Assembly: GCF_004361815.1 (NCBI RefSeq)
Contig: NZ_SNWA01000001.1
Coordinates: 2,604,001 to 2,668,000 of the forward strand
Source of the DNA: Paraburkholderia sp. BL10I2N1
GTDB taxonomy: Bacteria > Pseudomonadota > Gammaproteobacteria > Burkholderiales > Burkholderiaceae
Length of the DNA: 64,000 bases
Direction of reading: 5' to 3'
Shown here: positions 46,206-57,460 of the stretch, in pieces
Position numbering within the stretch: position 1 is the first letter of the stretch
How the letters are laid out: each line of letters starts with the position of its first letter
Position numbers and translations under genes: made by a program
Notes under the pieces: model-generated
Told to the model about the DNA's origin: nothing
What the model saw: only the letters and a program-made list of their open reading frames with translations
The model's database searches: none

Positions 46206-47849
46206 TTACTTCTGCACCGCCACGCCAGCCGGCGCGGTAGCGATGGATGTGGACGACACGGTGGGCGTGCCGCCAGCGCCTGCAGTACCGCGAGCCATAC
46301 CGCTCGCGTCAGTGACCGTTGCGGAGGCCTCTGACGCTGCTTTGGGACCCGTCGCCGCCTTGCCCCGCCCGTGCGCTGGCAGAACCTCCTTGTCGGTCGG
46401 GCCATCGGCCGGCTCGATGACGCCGCCGCCCAGCGCCGTCACGAGCGACGCCCGCACGCCGAGCCGCTCGGCCTGGATTCGTGCGACGCCTTCCTGGGCA
46501 TGCAGATACTGGGTCTGCGCGATCAGCACATTCAGGTAGTCGGTGAGGCCGCGGCGGTATCCTTCCGCGGACAGTTCATAGTTCTTGCGCGCCGCATCGA
46601 CGGAGCGCTGGGCATCCTGCGCCTGGGTTTCGAGCGAGCGCGTGCGTACCACCTGGTCGGAAATATCCTTCAGCGCGCCGATGATCGTCTGGTTATAGCG
46701 CTCCACCGCCTGATCGTAGCCCGCCGACGCCACACCGAGCTGCGAGCGCAACCGGCCGCCGTCGAAGATCGGCAGCGACAGCGCCGGACCCGCGGTCCAG
46801 CCGCCGTTTGCCGCATGCAGGAACTGGAACATCGGACCCGCCGCCGCGAAGCCGCCGAGGGACATCAGCAGGTTGATGTTCGGATAGAAGTCGGCTTTCG
46901 CGACGTCGATACCGCGCGCCTGCGCGGCGACGGTCCAGCGGGCCGCGACGATGTCGGGCCGGTGGCCGATCAGTTCGGCCGGCAGCTCCGACGGCAGACC
47001 GGCCGGAGCCGACAGCGACAGCGTCGGCCGCGTGATCGATTCGCCTGCACCCGGCCCCTTGCCGGCCAGCGCGGCCAGCTGGTTGCGGCCCAGCGCGATC
47101 GATTCCTCGATTGCGTCGATCTGCCGTTCGTATTCCGGCAGCGGCGTTTGCGCCTGGCTCACCTCGAGCTGCGTGCCGAGGCCGCCCTTCAGACGCCGCT
47201 CTGCGAGGTCGAGGATCTGGTGCTGTTGCTCGAGCGTCGACTTCGCGATGTCGAGCAGCGCGTAGTTCATCGACATCTGCACATAGGCGCGCACGACATT
47301 CGCTTCGAGTTCGAGCTGCGCGGCGCGCGCGTCGGCAGCCGTCGCATGGGCGACGTCGAGCGCGCGTTCGGCGTTGTTCTTGTCGCGGCCCCACAGATCG
47401 AGGTTGTAAGAGAGGCCAATCGTGCCGGTGTTGTTCCAGGTCGTCGCGTCGGCGAGCGGGCCCGGGCCGTAATACACGTTGTCGGGCCAGTGCTGGCGTT
47501 GCAGCGACAGATCGCCCTTCACCTGCGGCGAGAGCGCCGACGCGGCTACGCCAGCCATCGACTGCGCTTCGCGCACGCGCGCCCGGGCCCCCGCAAGGGT
47601 CGGATTGCCCGCCTGCGCGGCGGCGATCCATGCGTCGAGCTGCGGATCGTTATAGGCGCGCCACCATTCATCAGCGGGCCACTTCGCGTCGGCGTTGGCC
47701 GCGCGGATCGCCGCGCCGGCGTCGAGCGCGGACGGGTCGAGCCCCCTGGATTGCGGCGCGATGCCTCCGGTATTGGCGCAGCCGGCTATTGTTAATGAGA
47801 TCGTAAGAACCGCAAGCGCGACGACCCCTTTCTTCACCGGAGACTGCAC
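46206..47849 (-). CDS. Outer-membrane efflux lipoprotein (NodT/OprM family)
   Basis: TolC-like outer-membrane channel of 547 residues. It begins at GTG 47849 with AAGGAG six bases upstream. The lipobox is TIAGC (Cys24), so it is lipid-anchored. The two efflux repeats are seen as PTLAGARARVREAQSMAGVAAS and GHRPDIVAARWTVAAQARGIDVAKADFYPNINL. The C-terminal 80 residues are low-complexity (Ala, Gly, Thr, Ser), longer than usual, and probably a disordered tail. It is the first gene of the four-gene efflux operon, whose promoter lies beside three inverted repeats. Confidence 0.92.
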   Translation of the reverse strand: MQSPVKKGVVALAVLTISLTIAGCANTGGIAPQSRGLDPSALDAGAAIRAANADAKWPADEWWRAYNDPQLDAWIAAAQAGNPTLAGARARVREAQSMAGVAASALSPQVKGDLSLQRQHWPDNVYYGPGPLADATTWNNTGTIGLSYNLDLWGRDKNNAERALDVAHATAADARAAQLELEANVVRAYVQMSMNYALLDIAKSTLEQQHQILDLAERRLKGGLGTQLEVSQAQTPLPEYERQIDAIEESIALGRNQLAALAGKGPGAGESITRPTLSLSAPAGLPSELPAELIGHRPDIVAARWTVAAQARGIDVAKADFYPNINLLMSLGGFAAAGPMFQFLHAANGGWTAGPALSLPIFDGGRLRSQLGVASAGYDQAVERYNQTIIGALKDISDQVVRTRSLETQAQDAQRSVDAARKNYELSAEGYRRGLTDYLNVLIAQTQYLHAQEGVARIQAERLGVRASLVTALGGGVIEPADGPTDKEVLPAHGRGKAATGPKAASEASATVTDASGMARGTAGAGGTPTVSSTSIATAPAGVAVQK

Positions 47850-47886
47850 GATTTGCTCCTTGATTGGCTATAGAACACTGTGCGCC

Positions 47887-47915
47887 ATTATATTTTTTGA
47901 GCGATTACTGAATAA
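47887..47915 (-). promoter_or_regulatory. Candidate promoter of the aromatic-acid efflux operon
   Basis: On the minus strand TTATTC (47910-47915) and TATAAT (47887-47892) are 17 bases apart. Transcription would start about 30 bases before the GTG at 47849. The -35 is weak and overlaps an inverted repeat, consistent with activator control. Confidence 0.5.
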
Positions 47916-47976
47916 CCAGTAAGGATGCAACGCATTCTTACGGACTTTGAGATAATTGCCCTTGCAATTTATGCAA
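47905..47976. promoter_or_regulatory. Three inverted repeats in the LysR-efflux operon intergenic region
   Basis: TTACTG-N6-CAGTAA (47905-47922) is perfect and overlaps the operon -35. AAGGATGC-AAC-GCATTCTT (47921-47939) has one mismatch. TTGCA-ATTTA-TGCAA (47962-47976) is perfect and lies near the LysR gene start. They are candidate LysR binding sites. Their sequences differ, so they may not all bind one protein. Confidence 0.5.
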
Positions 47977-48005
47977 CAATTCGTCCGGTCTGAAGAGGGA
48001 TAGCT

Positions 48006-48944
48006 ATGGATACGCTCCAAAATATGCGTGTATTTGCCCGCGTGGTGGAAGCGGGCAGCTTTACGGGCGCCGCGCAGCATCTCAATACGACGACGGCCTA
48101 TTGTTCGCGCGCGGTTTCCGATCTGGAAGCGCATCTGCGCACACGTCTTTTGAACCGCACGACGCGCCGCATTGCGCTGACGGAGGCCGGTGAGCGCTAT
48201 CTGCAGCGCTGCGAGCAGATTCTGGCTTATGTCGAACAGGCGGAGGCAGAGGCGAGCGACGCGCACGCCCGCCCGTCCGGCAAGCTGAAAGTGCACGCGA
48301 TGACCAGTTTTGGCCAGCATTACGTGGTGCCGGCTGTCGGCCGCTACCAGCAGCGCTATCCGGAAGTGCAGGTTGAACTGACGCTCGCGCAGCGCATGCC
48401 CGATCTGCTCGACGAAGGCTATGACGTGTCGCTGACGCTTGCGACTGGCCTGCCGGATTCCGGCCTCGTGTCCCAGCGCCTCGGCAGCGCCTTCAGCATC
48501 GCGTGCGCTTCGCCGGCCTATCTTGAACGGCACGGCGTCCCGAAGGTGCCGAGTGATCTGAACCACCACACCTGTCTGCACATGGTGACGCCGATCTTCC
48601 CGGCGCACGAATGGATTTTCGATGGCCCGAACGGCACGGAGTCCGTCGAACTGGGGGCCTCGACGTTTACCGTGAACGTGGCGGAGGCGATGGCCGTGGC
48701 AGTCCGCGAGGGAATGGGGGTTGGATTGATTCCGATTTATTCGGCGATCAGCTGGCTGCGCAGTGGCGGGCTTGTGTGGATCCTGCCCGAATACACGTCG
48801 CAGGAGATGAACGTGTATGCACTCTATGCGTCGCGCCAGTATCTGGACGCGAAGATCCGCACGTGGGTCGAGTTCCTGCGCGACGAACTGCCGTCCACGC
48901 TCGCAACCGATCAGGCCGAGTTGCGGCGCTTCGCGCGTACCTGA
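48006..48944 (+). CDS. LysR-family regulator, AaeR-like
   Basis: A 312-residue LysR-type regulator. The HTH is MRVFARVVEAGSFTGAAQHL with NTTTAYCSRAVSDLEAHL, and the effector domain follows (GKLKVHAMTSFGQHYVVPAVGRYQ). It belongs to the group with the CrgA/AaeR-like effector domain. GAGGGA before ATG 48006 supports the start. It is divergent from the FUSC efflux operon, and by analogy with AaeR it should activate that operon in response to an aromatic acid. The inducer is not known. Confidence 0.92.
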   Translation: MDTLQNMRVFARVVEAGSFTGAAQHLNTTTAYCSRAVSDLEAHLRTRLLNRTTRRIALTEAGERYLQRCEQILAYVEQAEAEASDAHARPSGKLKVHAMTSFGQHYVVPAVGRYQQRYPEVQVELTLAQRMPDLLDEGYDVSLTLATGLPDSGLVSQRLGSAFSIACASPAYLERHGVPKVPSDLNHHTCLHMVTPIFPAHEWIFDGPNGTESVELGASTFTVNVAEAMAVAVREGMGVGLIPIYSAISWLRSGGLVWILPEYTSQEMNVYALYASRQYLDAKIRTWVEFLRDELPSTLATDQAELRRFART

Positions 48945-49538
48945 ACACGGTTCGGGCCACTCACGGTGTAGGGAGGGGCGCTGACAGGGCACGCGTCCGG
49001 CCCGTTTCGACCGGTTACAGACTTGTCGCGTCGCAACATTTCCTTACTTCTTCGCGCCGGTCGATTTGCTAACGTGTGGGGACTGGACTGATTGACTCGA
49101 TCTGCGTCGTCCGCCGACGTCGCTCCCGCACGAAGAGGAATTCATGGATACGCATCTGCTCGTCGGCGTTGCCGTCATGCTTGGACTGATTGGAATCGCC
49201 GCCTCGCGCGAACTGTTACGCAGCCTGCGAGCCCAGTCTCAACTCGTACGTGTCCGTGTATCGCGGCCAGTTCGTTCCGATAGGGTCGATCTGCAGTAAG
49301 TGTTGCACAATCTGCGCAGTCTTCGGAGCGTTCAGCAGCGCCACTGCTGCGCACTTGTCGCTCAGCGCCGGGGCCACTGCGATATCCGAGAAATGACCGG
49401 CATGCGGGCGGGGCATCCGCTTGTTCATCCCCTCTGGCGCTGACGTTGAATCAAGCGATGCTCACGACCGGTCATTGCACCGGCCAGTTCCTCTTCAGGC
49501 AGTAGCCTTGCCGGCTTCCCGAATCCGACGTTGCTGCT
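48945..49538. other. Gene-poor stretch between the LysR regulator and the metallophosphoesterase gene
   Basis: This 594-base stretch holds no recognisable full gene. A 51-codon frame at 49144-49299 has a ribosome-binding site and one predicted membrane helix (listed separately). A 70-codon frame on the minus strand (49216-49428, start MNKRMPRPHAGHFS) overlaps it and is not recognised; it could be a decayed gene end. The rest shows no signal I can support. Confidence 0.45.
49144..49299 (+). CDS. Candidate 51-residue single-helix membrane protein
   Basis: ATG 49144 is preceded by GAGGAA, four bases upstream. The product MDTHLLVGVAVMLGLIGIAA continues into a basic tail rich in Arg and Val and ends at a TAA. 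One membrane helix (about residues 4-20) is likely. I do not recognise the family. It is too short for usual gene calling and partly overlaps an antisense frame, so it may not be real. Confidence 0.35.
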   Translation: MDTHLLVGVAVMLGLIGIAASRELLRSLRAQSQLVRVRVSRPVRSDRVDLQ

Positions 49539-50360
49539 TCAGATTTCCACCACTTTGTCCCACGCGAAGCCCGGATTTTCCGGCCGCCTCGTGCGGCGGT
49601 CGACATAGCCGCGCGGATTGCACACCACGTGCGTACCGTTCACCGTGTAATCGAACGGCGTGTGCGTGTGGCCATGAATCCACAGCGCAACGGGTGACCG
49701 CACGAGCGTCGGCAGATCGCTGATGAAGCCCGCCGATACGAGATCATCGGCGTAGCGTTCAGCCAGGCTCAGCCGGTGCGGCGCATGATGGGTCACGACG
49801 ATCGTCTTTCCTGCAAACGGTTTTGCCAGCTCCGCTTCGAGCCATGCTCGCGCGCTGCGATGAAGGGCGAGCGAGTCGGCGGGTGTGAAGTCGCGCTGGT
49901 GGGCGGCCGGGCCGTCGGCGCCGACGGCAGGAGGCCACGCAACCTGGATCAGGCCGCGGAAGTCCAGCATCACGCGCCGGGCCGCTTCGATCGATTCGTT
50001 GCGGGCTTTTTCATCGGCGCCAAAAAGCTCGAAGTTCGTCCACAACGTCGTGCCTAGCACGCGCCACTGCCCCGCCGGATCGACGAGCGATGCGTTGTTC
50101 AGGAAATGCACGTTGTCGACCGAGCTGGCCGCATCGTGCATCGCCGCTTCGAGCGCGCCGAACTCACCATCGTAATACTCGTGGTTGCCCGGCACATAGA
50201 CGACGGGCACGTTGCCGTCGAAGGTCTCGGCGGCCCAGCGCAGCCCCTGTGCATGATTGTGGATGTCGCCGGCCAGCACGACGAGATCCGCATCGGCGTG
50301 CGGAATGACCTCGGGCTCTTCGCTTTCGAGATGCAGATCGGACAAAACGCGAATCTTCAC
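49539..50360 (-). CDS. Calcineurin-like metallophosphoesterase
   Basis: A 273-residue phosphoesterase with all five metal-binding blocks: SDLHLE (Asp8, His10), AGDIHNH, PGNHEYY, VTHHAPH and GHTHTPFD. The family hydrolyses phosphomono- or diesters with two metal ions; the substrate cannot be read here. There is no signal peptide, so it is cytoplasmic. The start MKIRVLSDLHL at 50360 is standard. It follows the D-2-hydroxyacid dehydrogenase gene by 43 bases on the same strand and may share its transcript, though no functional link is evident. Confidence 0.9.
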   Translation of the reverse strand: MKIRVLSDLHLESEEPEVIPHADADLVVLAGDIHNHAQGLRWAAETFDGNVPVVYVPGNHEYYDGEFGALEAAMHDAASSVDNVHFLNNASLVDPAGQWRVLGTTLWTNFELFGADEKARNESIEAARRVMLDFRGLIQVAWPPAVGADGPAAHQRDFTPADSLALHRSARAWLEAELAKPFAGKTIVVTHHAPHRLSLAERYADDLVSAGFISDLPTLVRSPVALWIHGHTHTPFDYTVNGTHVVCNPRGYVDRRTRRPENPGFAWDKVVEI

Positions 50361-50403
50361 GTGACGACTCCTGCGCCCGGCGGGATGTGCCGGCGTTGAA
50401 CCT

Positions 50404-51846
50404 TTAGCGTAGCACCTTGCCGGGGTTCATCAGATTGAGCGGATCGAGCGCGGCCTTGAGCGTGCGCATCAGCTGGACTTCGACGGGTTGCTTGTAGTGC
50501 ATCGCTTCGTCGATTTTCAGCTGTCCGAGGCCATGTTCGGCGCTGATGCTGCCGCGATGCCGATGCACGCTGTCATAGACGAGCTGGTTGATCGATGACT
50601 GGTGCTGTTCGAGAAACGCCTTCGCATCGACGCCTTCCGGCGCCTGCACGTTGTAGTGCAGATTGCCGTCGCCGAGGTGACCGAACGTGACCATCCGCGC
50701 GCCCGGCACGGCTGCCGCGATGGCGGCGTCGGTTTCGTCGATGAAATGGCCGATGCGCGAGATCGGCACCGCGATGTCGTGCTTGATGTTCAGACCTTCT
50801 TCAGCCTGCGCGAGCGGAATGTGTTCGCGCAGATTCCAGAACGCCTGCGACTGCGCGAGATTTTCCGCGACCACGGCGTCTTCGACGAGGCCTTCTTCGA
50901 GCGCGGTTTCCATCAGACGTTCGAAGAGCGCGCGTGCGTGCTCCTCGCTCTCGCTGTCCGACAGCTCGAGGAGCACAACCTGCGAGTGCGGCTCGGCAAA
51001 CGGATAACGCATCTGCGCGAAATGCCGGCCGACCAGCCGCAGGCAGAAGTCCGACATCAGTTCGAAGCCGGTCAGAAGCGGTCCGGCAAAGCGCTGGGTA
51101 AGCGCGAGGAAATCGAGCGCCGCATGGGGCGACGCGAGCGCCGCAAGCGCGGTTACGCGGGCGGCCGGCTGCGGATGCAGTTTCATCACGGCCGCGGTAA
51201 TGATGCCGAGCGTGCCTTCCGCACCGATGAACAGGTCGCGCAGATCGAAACCGGTGTTGTCCTTGCGCAAGCCGCGCAGGCCGTCCCAGAGATCGCCCTG
51301 CGGCGTTACGACTTCCAGGCCGAGGCACAGCTCGCGCGTGTTGCCATAGCGCAGCACGCCCGTGCCGCCCGCATTCGTCGCGAGGTTGCCGCCGATCGTG
51401 CAGCTGCCTTCGGCGGCGAGGCTGAGCGGAAACAGCCGGCCTGCCTCTTGCGCGCGAGTCTGGACGTCGGCCAGCACGACGCCCGCCTCGACCGTGATCG
51501 TATTGTTGTGCGGATCGATATCGCGGACGCGGTTCAGACGCCGCAGGCTCAGCACCACCTGCGCGCCGCTCGCGTCCGGCGTTGCGCCGCCAGCCAGCCC
51601 GGTGTTGCCGCCCTGCGGCACGAGTGCGACGCGATGAATGACCGCGAGCTTCACGAGCGCGGCAACTTCGTCGGCCGTCGACGGACACAGCACGGCACGC
51701 GCCAGGCCGGTATAGCGACGGCGCCAGTCGGTGAGGTAGGGCGCGGTGTCGTGCGGGTCGGTCAGGACATGCGTGGCGCCGATGACTTCGATGCAGGCTG
51801 CGAGGAAACGGGACGGCGAGGGGGACGATGTGGCGGGTTGAGTCAT
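50404..51846 (-). CDS. FAD-linked D-2-hydroxyacid (D-2-hydroxyglutarate-like) dehydrogenase
   Basis: A 480-residue flavoprotein of the GlcD/D2HGDH group that oxidises D-2-hydroxyacids. The N-terminal PCMH FAD domain has VALVPQGGNTGLAGGATPD and EGSCTIGGNLATNAGGTGVL. The C-terminal domain has TFGHLGDGNLHYNVQAPEG and ISAEHGLGQLK, whose His residues bind the catalytic metal in relatives. Single-subunit architecture and the GGNTGLAGGA form fit D-2-hydroxyglutarate or D-lactate dehydrogenase rather than the GlcDEF complex. ATG 51846 (MTQPATSSP) is used. The electron acceptor and substrate remain unproven. Confidence 0.88.
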   Translation of the reverse strand: MTQPATSSPSPSRFLAACIEVIGATHVLTDPHDTAPYLTDWRRRYTGLARAVLCPSTADEVAALVKLAVIHRVALVPQGGNTGLAGGATPDASGAQVVLSLRRLNRVRDIDPHNNTITVEAGVVLADVQTRAQEAGRLFPLSLAAEGSCTIGGNLATNAGGTGVLRYGNTRELCLGLEVVTPQGDLWDGLRGLRKDNTGFDLRDLFIGAEGTLGIITAAVMKLHPQPAARVTALAALASPHAALDFLALTQRFAGPLLTGFELMSDFCLRLVGRHFAQMRYPFAEPHSQVVLLELSDSESEEHARALFERLMETALEEGLVEDAVVAENLAQSQAFWNLREHIPLAQAEEGLNIKHDIAVPISRIGHFIDETDAAIAAAVPGARMVTFGHLGDGNLHYNVQAPEGVDAKAFLEQHQSSINQLVYDSVHRHRGSISAEHGLGQLKIDEAMHYKQPVEVQLMRTLKAALDPLNLMNPGKVLR

Positions 51847-51977
51847 GATGGTCGGTCTGGATGTGTTTCGGGGCGCCGTGTGCTGCCTCGCTCTTTTTGA
51901 GCCGTGCCCTGGTGATGCGGTGATGTTTGTGCGTTTGCGAGGTCCGGGAGCCTAGGTGTGCCGGCCGCGTTTTCGGC

Positions 51978-54406
<2,429 letters not shown>

Positions 54407-54559
54407 GGAATCGACAGGCTGAGAAGGCCGCGGCTGCAGTGGCGCGAAGGTGGTCTGTCCGGCTCCTCAGCGCTTTCTGTAATCCGGAAGATCTTTCACA
54501 ACCCCTGAAGGCTGCCCAATTTCCCGGATCTGTCGCTAACGATCCACGCGTGCGCGCAG

Positions 54560-54880
54560 TTACAGAGAGATCTTCCCTACGCAGATGTCCTTGAACATGA
54601 CCCAGTCGCCCATCAGGCTGTAGATCGGATGCCTGAAGGTAGCGGGACGATTCTTCTCGAAGAAGAAGTGCCCGACCCACGCAAATCCGTAACCGCAAAC
54701 GACTGCCGCCGGCAGCCATAACCAGTCACCCGTGGCGAGCGCCATCGCGAGGAAGCCGATCACGCCTAGCGACCCGACAAAATGCAGCCGACGCGATACG
54801 CGGTTGCGATGCTCTTCCAGATAGAACGGATAGAACTCAGCGAAGCTCGCGAAGTGATCGCTGTGAGTGGTATGCGCCAT
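54560..54880 (-). CDS. DUF962/Mpo1-like membrane protein
   Basis: A 106-residue DUF962 protein. FASFAEFYPFYLEEHRNRVSRRLHFVGSLG includes the conserved HRN and RRLHFVG motifs, and VGHFFFEKNRPATFRHP the conserved His and Asn. Two membrane helices lie between. Yeast Mpo1 of this family is an iron-dependent dioxygenase of 2-hydroxy fatty acids, so a related oxygenase role is possible. The ribosome-binding site GGAGG precedes tandem ATGs at 54883 and 54880; the second has the better spacing. It stands alone between YihY and a hydrolase gene. Confidence 0.9.
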   Translation of the reverse strand: MAHTTHSDHFASFAEFYPFYLEEHRNRVSRRLHFVGSLGVIGFLAMALATGDWLWLPAAVVCGYGFAWVGHFFFEKNRPATFRHPIYSLMGDWVMFKDICVGKISL

Positions 54881-55077
54881 CATGACCTCCGTTTCTGCCT
54901 TTTCAGCCAGCCGTTCCTGCATGCTTGACCTGCGCAGCGCCGGACTGCGCGAAGCCGTACTTCAACCAGGGGCGGGCTTGAATCATTGTGCTGCTATCGA
55001 CCGGCCCGCGCAACCTGGCCATCCGGCCGATGGTGTGCGCTGCCGCATTTCGGTATCTTGAAGACTGCTGCAAGGGA

Positions 55078-55908
55078 CTAAAGGGTTATCGATGGCTGCG
55101 AGGCAAAGGCAAAGAGCGCATCCAGGGTTGCGTCCGGCTGTTCAGCCATGAGCGCGTGGCCGGCGTCCAGTGCGACAGTGTCAACGGCCACACCTGCCTG
55201 CGCGAATGCCTTTTCGAGCGCTTTTGCGGCGCGCGGCGGAGTCATCGCGTCGCGACGGCCGACAATCAACCGCACCGGGCAGCGTACCTGGGCCGCGCGT
55301 TCTACGCCTTGCGCATACGCATTGCAGGCCATGAAGTCCGTGTGAAACAGGTTCGGTTCACCTGTTGCCGAAACGCGCTCCATCAGGCGCTGGTTCATGC
55401 CGTGCAGCCAGAAGCCGGGGCCTGGGCAGGATGGCTTCGCGGCAAGGGTCGAATGTGACCACTGGTTGACCATGCCGATCGCCTCTGGCTCGCGTTTGAG
55501 CGCCGCATCGAGCAGGGCGTCGGACACGGACATGGGTACGGCGGTCGCGACCAATGCGAGGTGGCTCGCGCGGGCCGGGTAGCGGGCGGCAAAATCGAGC
55601 GCCACGAGCGAGCCCATGCTGTGACCGGCGACGAACGCGCGCGCGACGCCCACGGCATCGAGCAACGCCGCCAGCCAGTCGGCCATGGCTGCGATATCGC
55701 GCAACGCCGGCCCGGCGCTGCGATGGTGACCGGGCAGGTCGACCGCCAGCACGCTGAAGCCGTGGTGCGCGAAATAACGCGTCTGCAGGGCCCACACACT
55801 GTGGTCGTGCTCGGCGCCGTGGATGAATACGGCGCCTGGCAGCGTCTGGTCGAACGGTTTGCCACCGGTATAGGCGTAGGCGGCAACGCCATGGACGTCG
55901 ACGATCAT
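55078..55908 (-). CDS. Alpha/beta hydrolase
   Basis: A 276-residue alpha/beta hydrolase. The oxyanion region is AVFIHGAEHDHSVW, the nucleophile elbow AGHSMGSLVAL (Ser in GHSMG), the acid is likely in IVGRRDAMTPP, and the His is in LDAGHALMAEQP. It has no signal peptide. Its ATG overlaps the metY stop (ATGA), so it is translated with metY. It is too short and lacks the lid of MetX, the homoserine acetyltransferase that also has this fold, so that role is unlikely. Substrate unknown. Confidence 0.88.
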   Translation of the reverse strand: MIVDVHGVAAYAYTGGKPFDQTLPGAVFIHGAEHDHSVWALQTRYFAHHGFSVLAVDLPGHHRSAGPALRDIAAMADWLAALLDAVGVARAFVAGHSMGSLVALDFAARYPARASHLALVATAVPMSVSDALLDAALKREPEAIGMVNQWSHSTLAAKPSCPGPGFWLHGMNQRLMERVSATGEPNLFHTDFMACNAYAQGVERAAQVRCPVRLIVGRRDAMTPPRAAKALEKAFAQAGVAVDTVALDAGHALMAEQPDATLDALFAFASQPSITL

Positions 55909-57245
55909 GTGGACTCCTTGCGCGGGCCGTGGGCGTCAGGATGGCTCGCTGACGCGCCAGGGGTCTTTTGCGATGTCTTGAGCGCGCGCTTGAGATCGTC
56001 GATCAGGTCGTCGGGATCCTCGAGGCCGATCGAGAGCCGGATCGTGCCTTCCGTGATACCGGCGGCGGCGAGCGCTGCGGCGTCCATGCGGAAATGCGTG
56101 GTCGATGCGGGGTGGATGACCAGCGAGCGCGCGTCGCCGACGTTCGCCAGGTGCGAGAACAGCGACAACGTTTCGATGAAGCGCAGGCCGGCGGTCCGGT
56201 CGCCGCGCAGGTTGAAGCTGAACACAGCGCCTGCGCCGCGGGGCAGCAGGCGTTTGGCGAGTGCGTGATCGGGATGCGATGCCAGTTCGGGATACGCCAC
56301 GGATTCCACCGCGGCATGGCTTGCGAGAAACTCGACCACCTTGCGCGTGTTTGCAACGTGGCGTTCCATGCGTAGCGGCAGCGTCTCGATACCCTGCAAC
56401 AACTGCCATGCCGCCTGCGGATGGAGGCACGCGCCGAAGTCGCGCAGGCCTTCGCGGCGGGCGCGCAGAAGAAAGGGGGCAACTGTGCTTTCCTCGGCGA
56501 ATACCATCCCGTGAAAACCCTCATAGGGCTCGGTAAATTCAGGGAAGCGGCCTGACGCCTCGAAGTCGAAAGTACCACCGTCGACGAGCACGCCGCCTAT
56601 CGTCGTGCCGTGCCCACCGAGGAACTTGGTCGCCGAGTGGTACACCAGGTCGGCGCCGTGGTCGAACGGCTTGAGCAGCCAGGGCGTGGTGAAGGTCGAA
56701 TCGATGAGGAGGGGCACACGGTGCCCGTGTGCGATCTGCGCGACGGCTTCGATATCGAGCACGTCGAGCCCCGGATTACCAAGGGTCTCACCGAACAGCA
56801 GCCGCGTATTGGGGCGCAGCGCGGCGCGCCAGGCGGCGAGGTCGCCGGGTTTGACGAAGGTCGTCTCGATGCCGAAGCGCCGCAGCGTGTAGTTCAGCAG
56901 ATTGTGCGACCCGCCGTATAGCGCGCCCGACGCGACAATGTGCGCGCCGGCGCCCATCAGCGTGGCGATCGCAAGGTGCAGCGCGGCCTGGCCGCTGGCG
57001 GTGCCGATTGCGCCCGCGCCGTTTTCCAGCGCGGCGACGCGCTCCTCGAACACGGCGACGGTCGGGTTCGATATGCGCGAGTAGATGTGGCCGGCGCGCT
57101 CCATGTTGAACAGCGACGCCGCGTGATCGGTGTCCCGGAACGAGAACGAGGTGGTCTGGTAGATCGGCGTCGCGCGGGCGCCGGTCGTGGGGTCGGGAGC
57201 GGCGCCGGCATGCAGCGCAAGCGTATCGAAACGGTTGGCGGACAT
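55905..57245 (-). CDS. metY: O-acetylhomoserine sulfhydrylase
   Basis: PLP enzyme of 446 residues that joins O-acetylhomoserine with sulfide to give homocysteine. TPIYQTTSFSFRDTDHAASLF and YSRISNPTVAVFEERVAALE are typical of MetY. The PLP lysine is Lys207 in VYHSATKFLGGHG, and SLFSHLANVGDARSLVIHPASTTH marks the subgroup. ATG 57245 (MSANRFDTLALHAG) is chosen over an upstream start. The length of about 430-450 residues separates it from the shorter MetB and MetC. It is translationally coupled to the alpha/beta hydrolase downstream. Confidence 0.95.
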   Translation of the reverse strand: MSANRFDTLALHAGAAPDPTTGARATPIYQTTSFSFRDTDHAASLFNMERAGHIYSRISNPTVAVFEERVAALENGAGAIGTASGQAALHLAIATLMGAGAHIVASGALYGGSHNLLNYTLRRFGIETTFVKPGDLAAWRAALRPNTRLLFGETLGNPGLDVLDIEAVAQIAHGHRVPLLIDSTFTTPWLLKPFDHGADLVYHSATKFLGGHGTTIGGVLVDGGTFDFEASGRFPEFTEPYEGFHGMVFAEESTVAPFLLRARREGLRDFGACLHPQAAWQLLQGIETLPLRMERHVANTRKVVEFLASHAAVESVAYPELASHPDHALAKRLLPRGAGAVFSFNLRGDRTAGLRFIETLSLFSHLANVGDARSLVIHPASTTHFRMDAAALAAAGITEGTIRLSIGLEDPDDLIDDLKRALKTSQKTPGASASHPDAHGPRKEST

Positions 57246-57460
57246 CGTGAGCGGCGGAGCCACAAAAGGGCCCGGCGAAGGGTGAAGGTGGAGGCCATCG
57301 TATCACCGGGGCGGGCCGTTTCGCGGCCCTTTTTCACCGCAGGAGCCCGTTGGGCCGGCTTTTGCGGCAGCGCTGGGGGTGCGGTGTCCGCTTTCCTTTT
57401 GCACACCTTTCCGCTAGGATCGAAAGTCAACAGGCTCTACCAGCATCACAGGAGACAATC

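Noticed and set aside
49216..49428. 70-codon minus-strand frame
   Set aside because: The ribosome-binding site is badly placed, it is not recognised, and it overlaps the better supported small frame. It is mentioned only as a possible remnant.
55078..55908. MetX (homoserine O-acetyltransferase) next to metY
   Set aside because: The protein is about 100 residues too short and lacks the MetX lid region; only the fold is shared.
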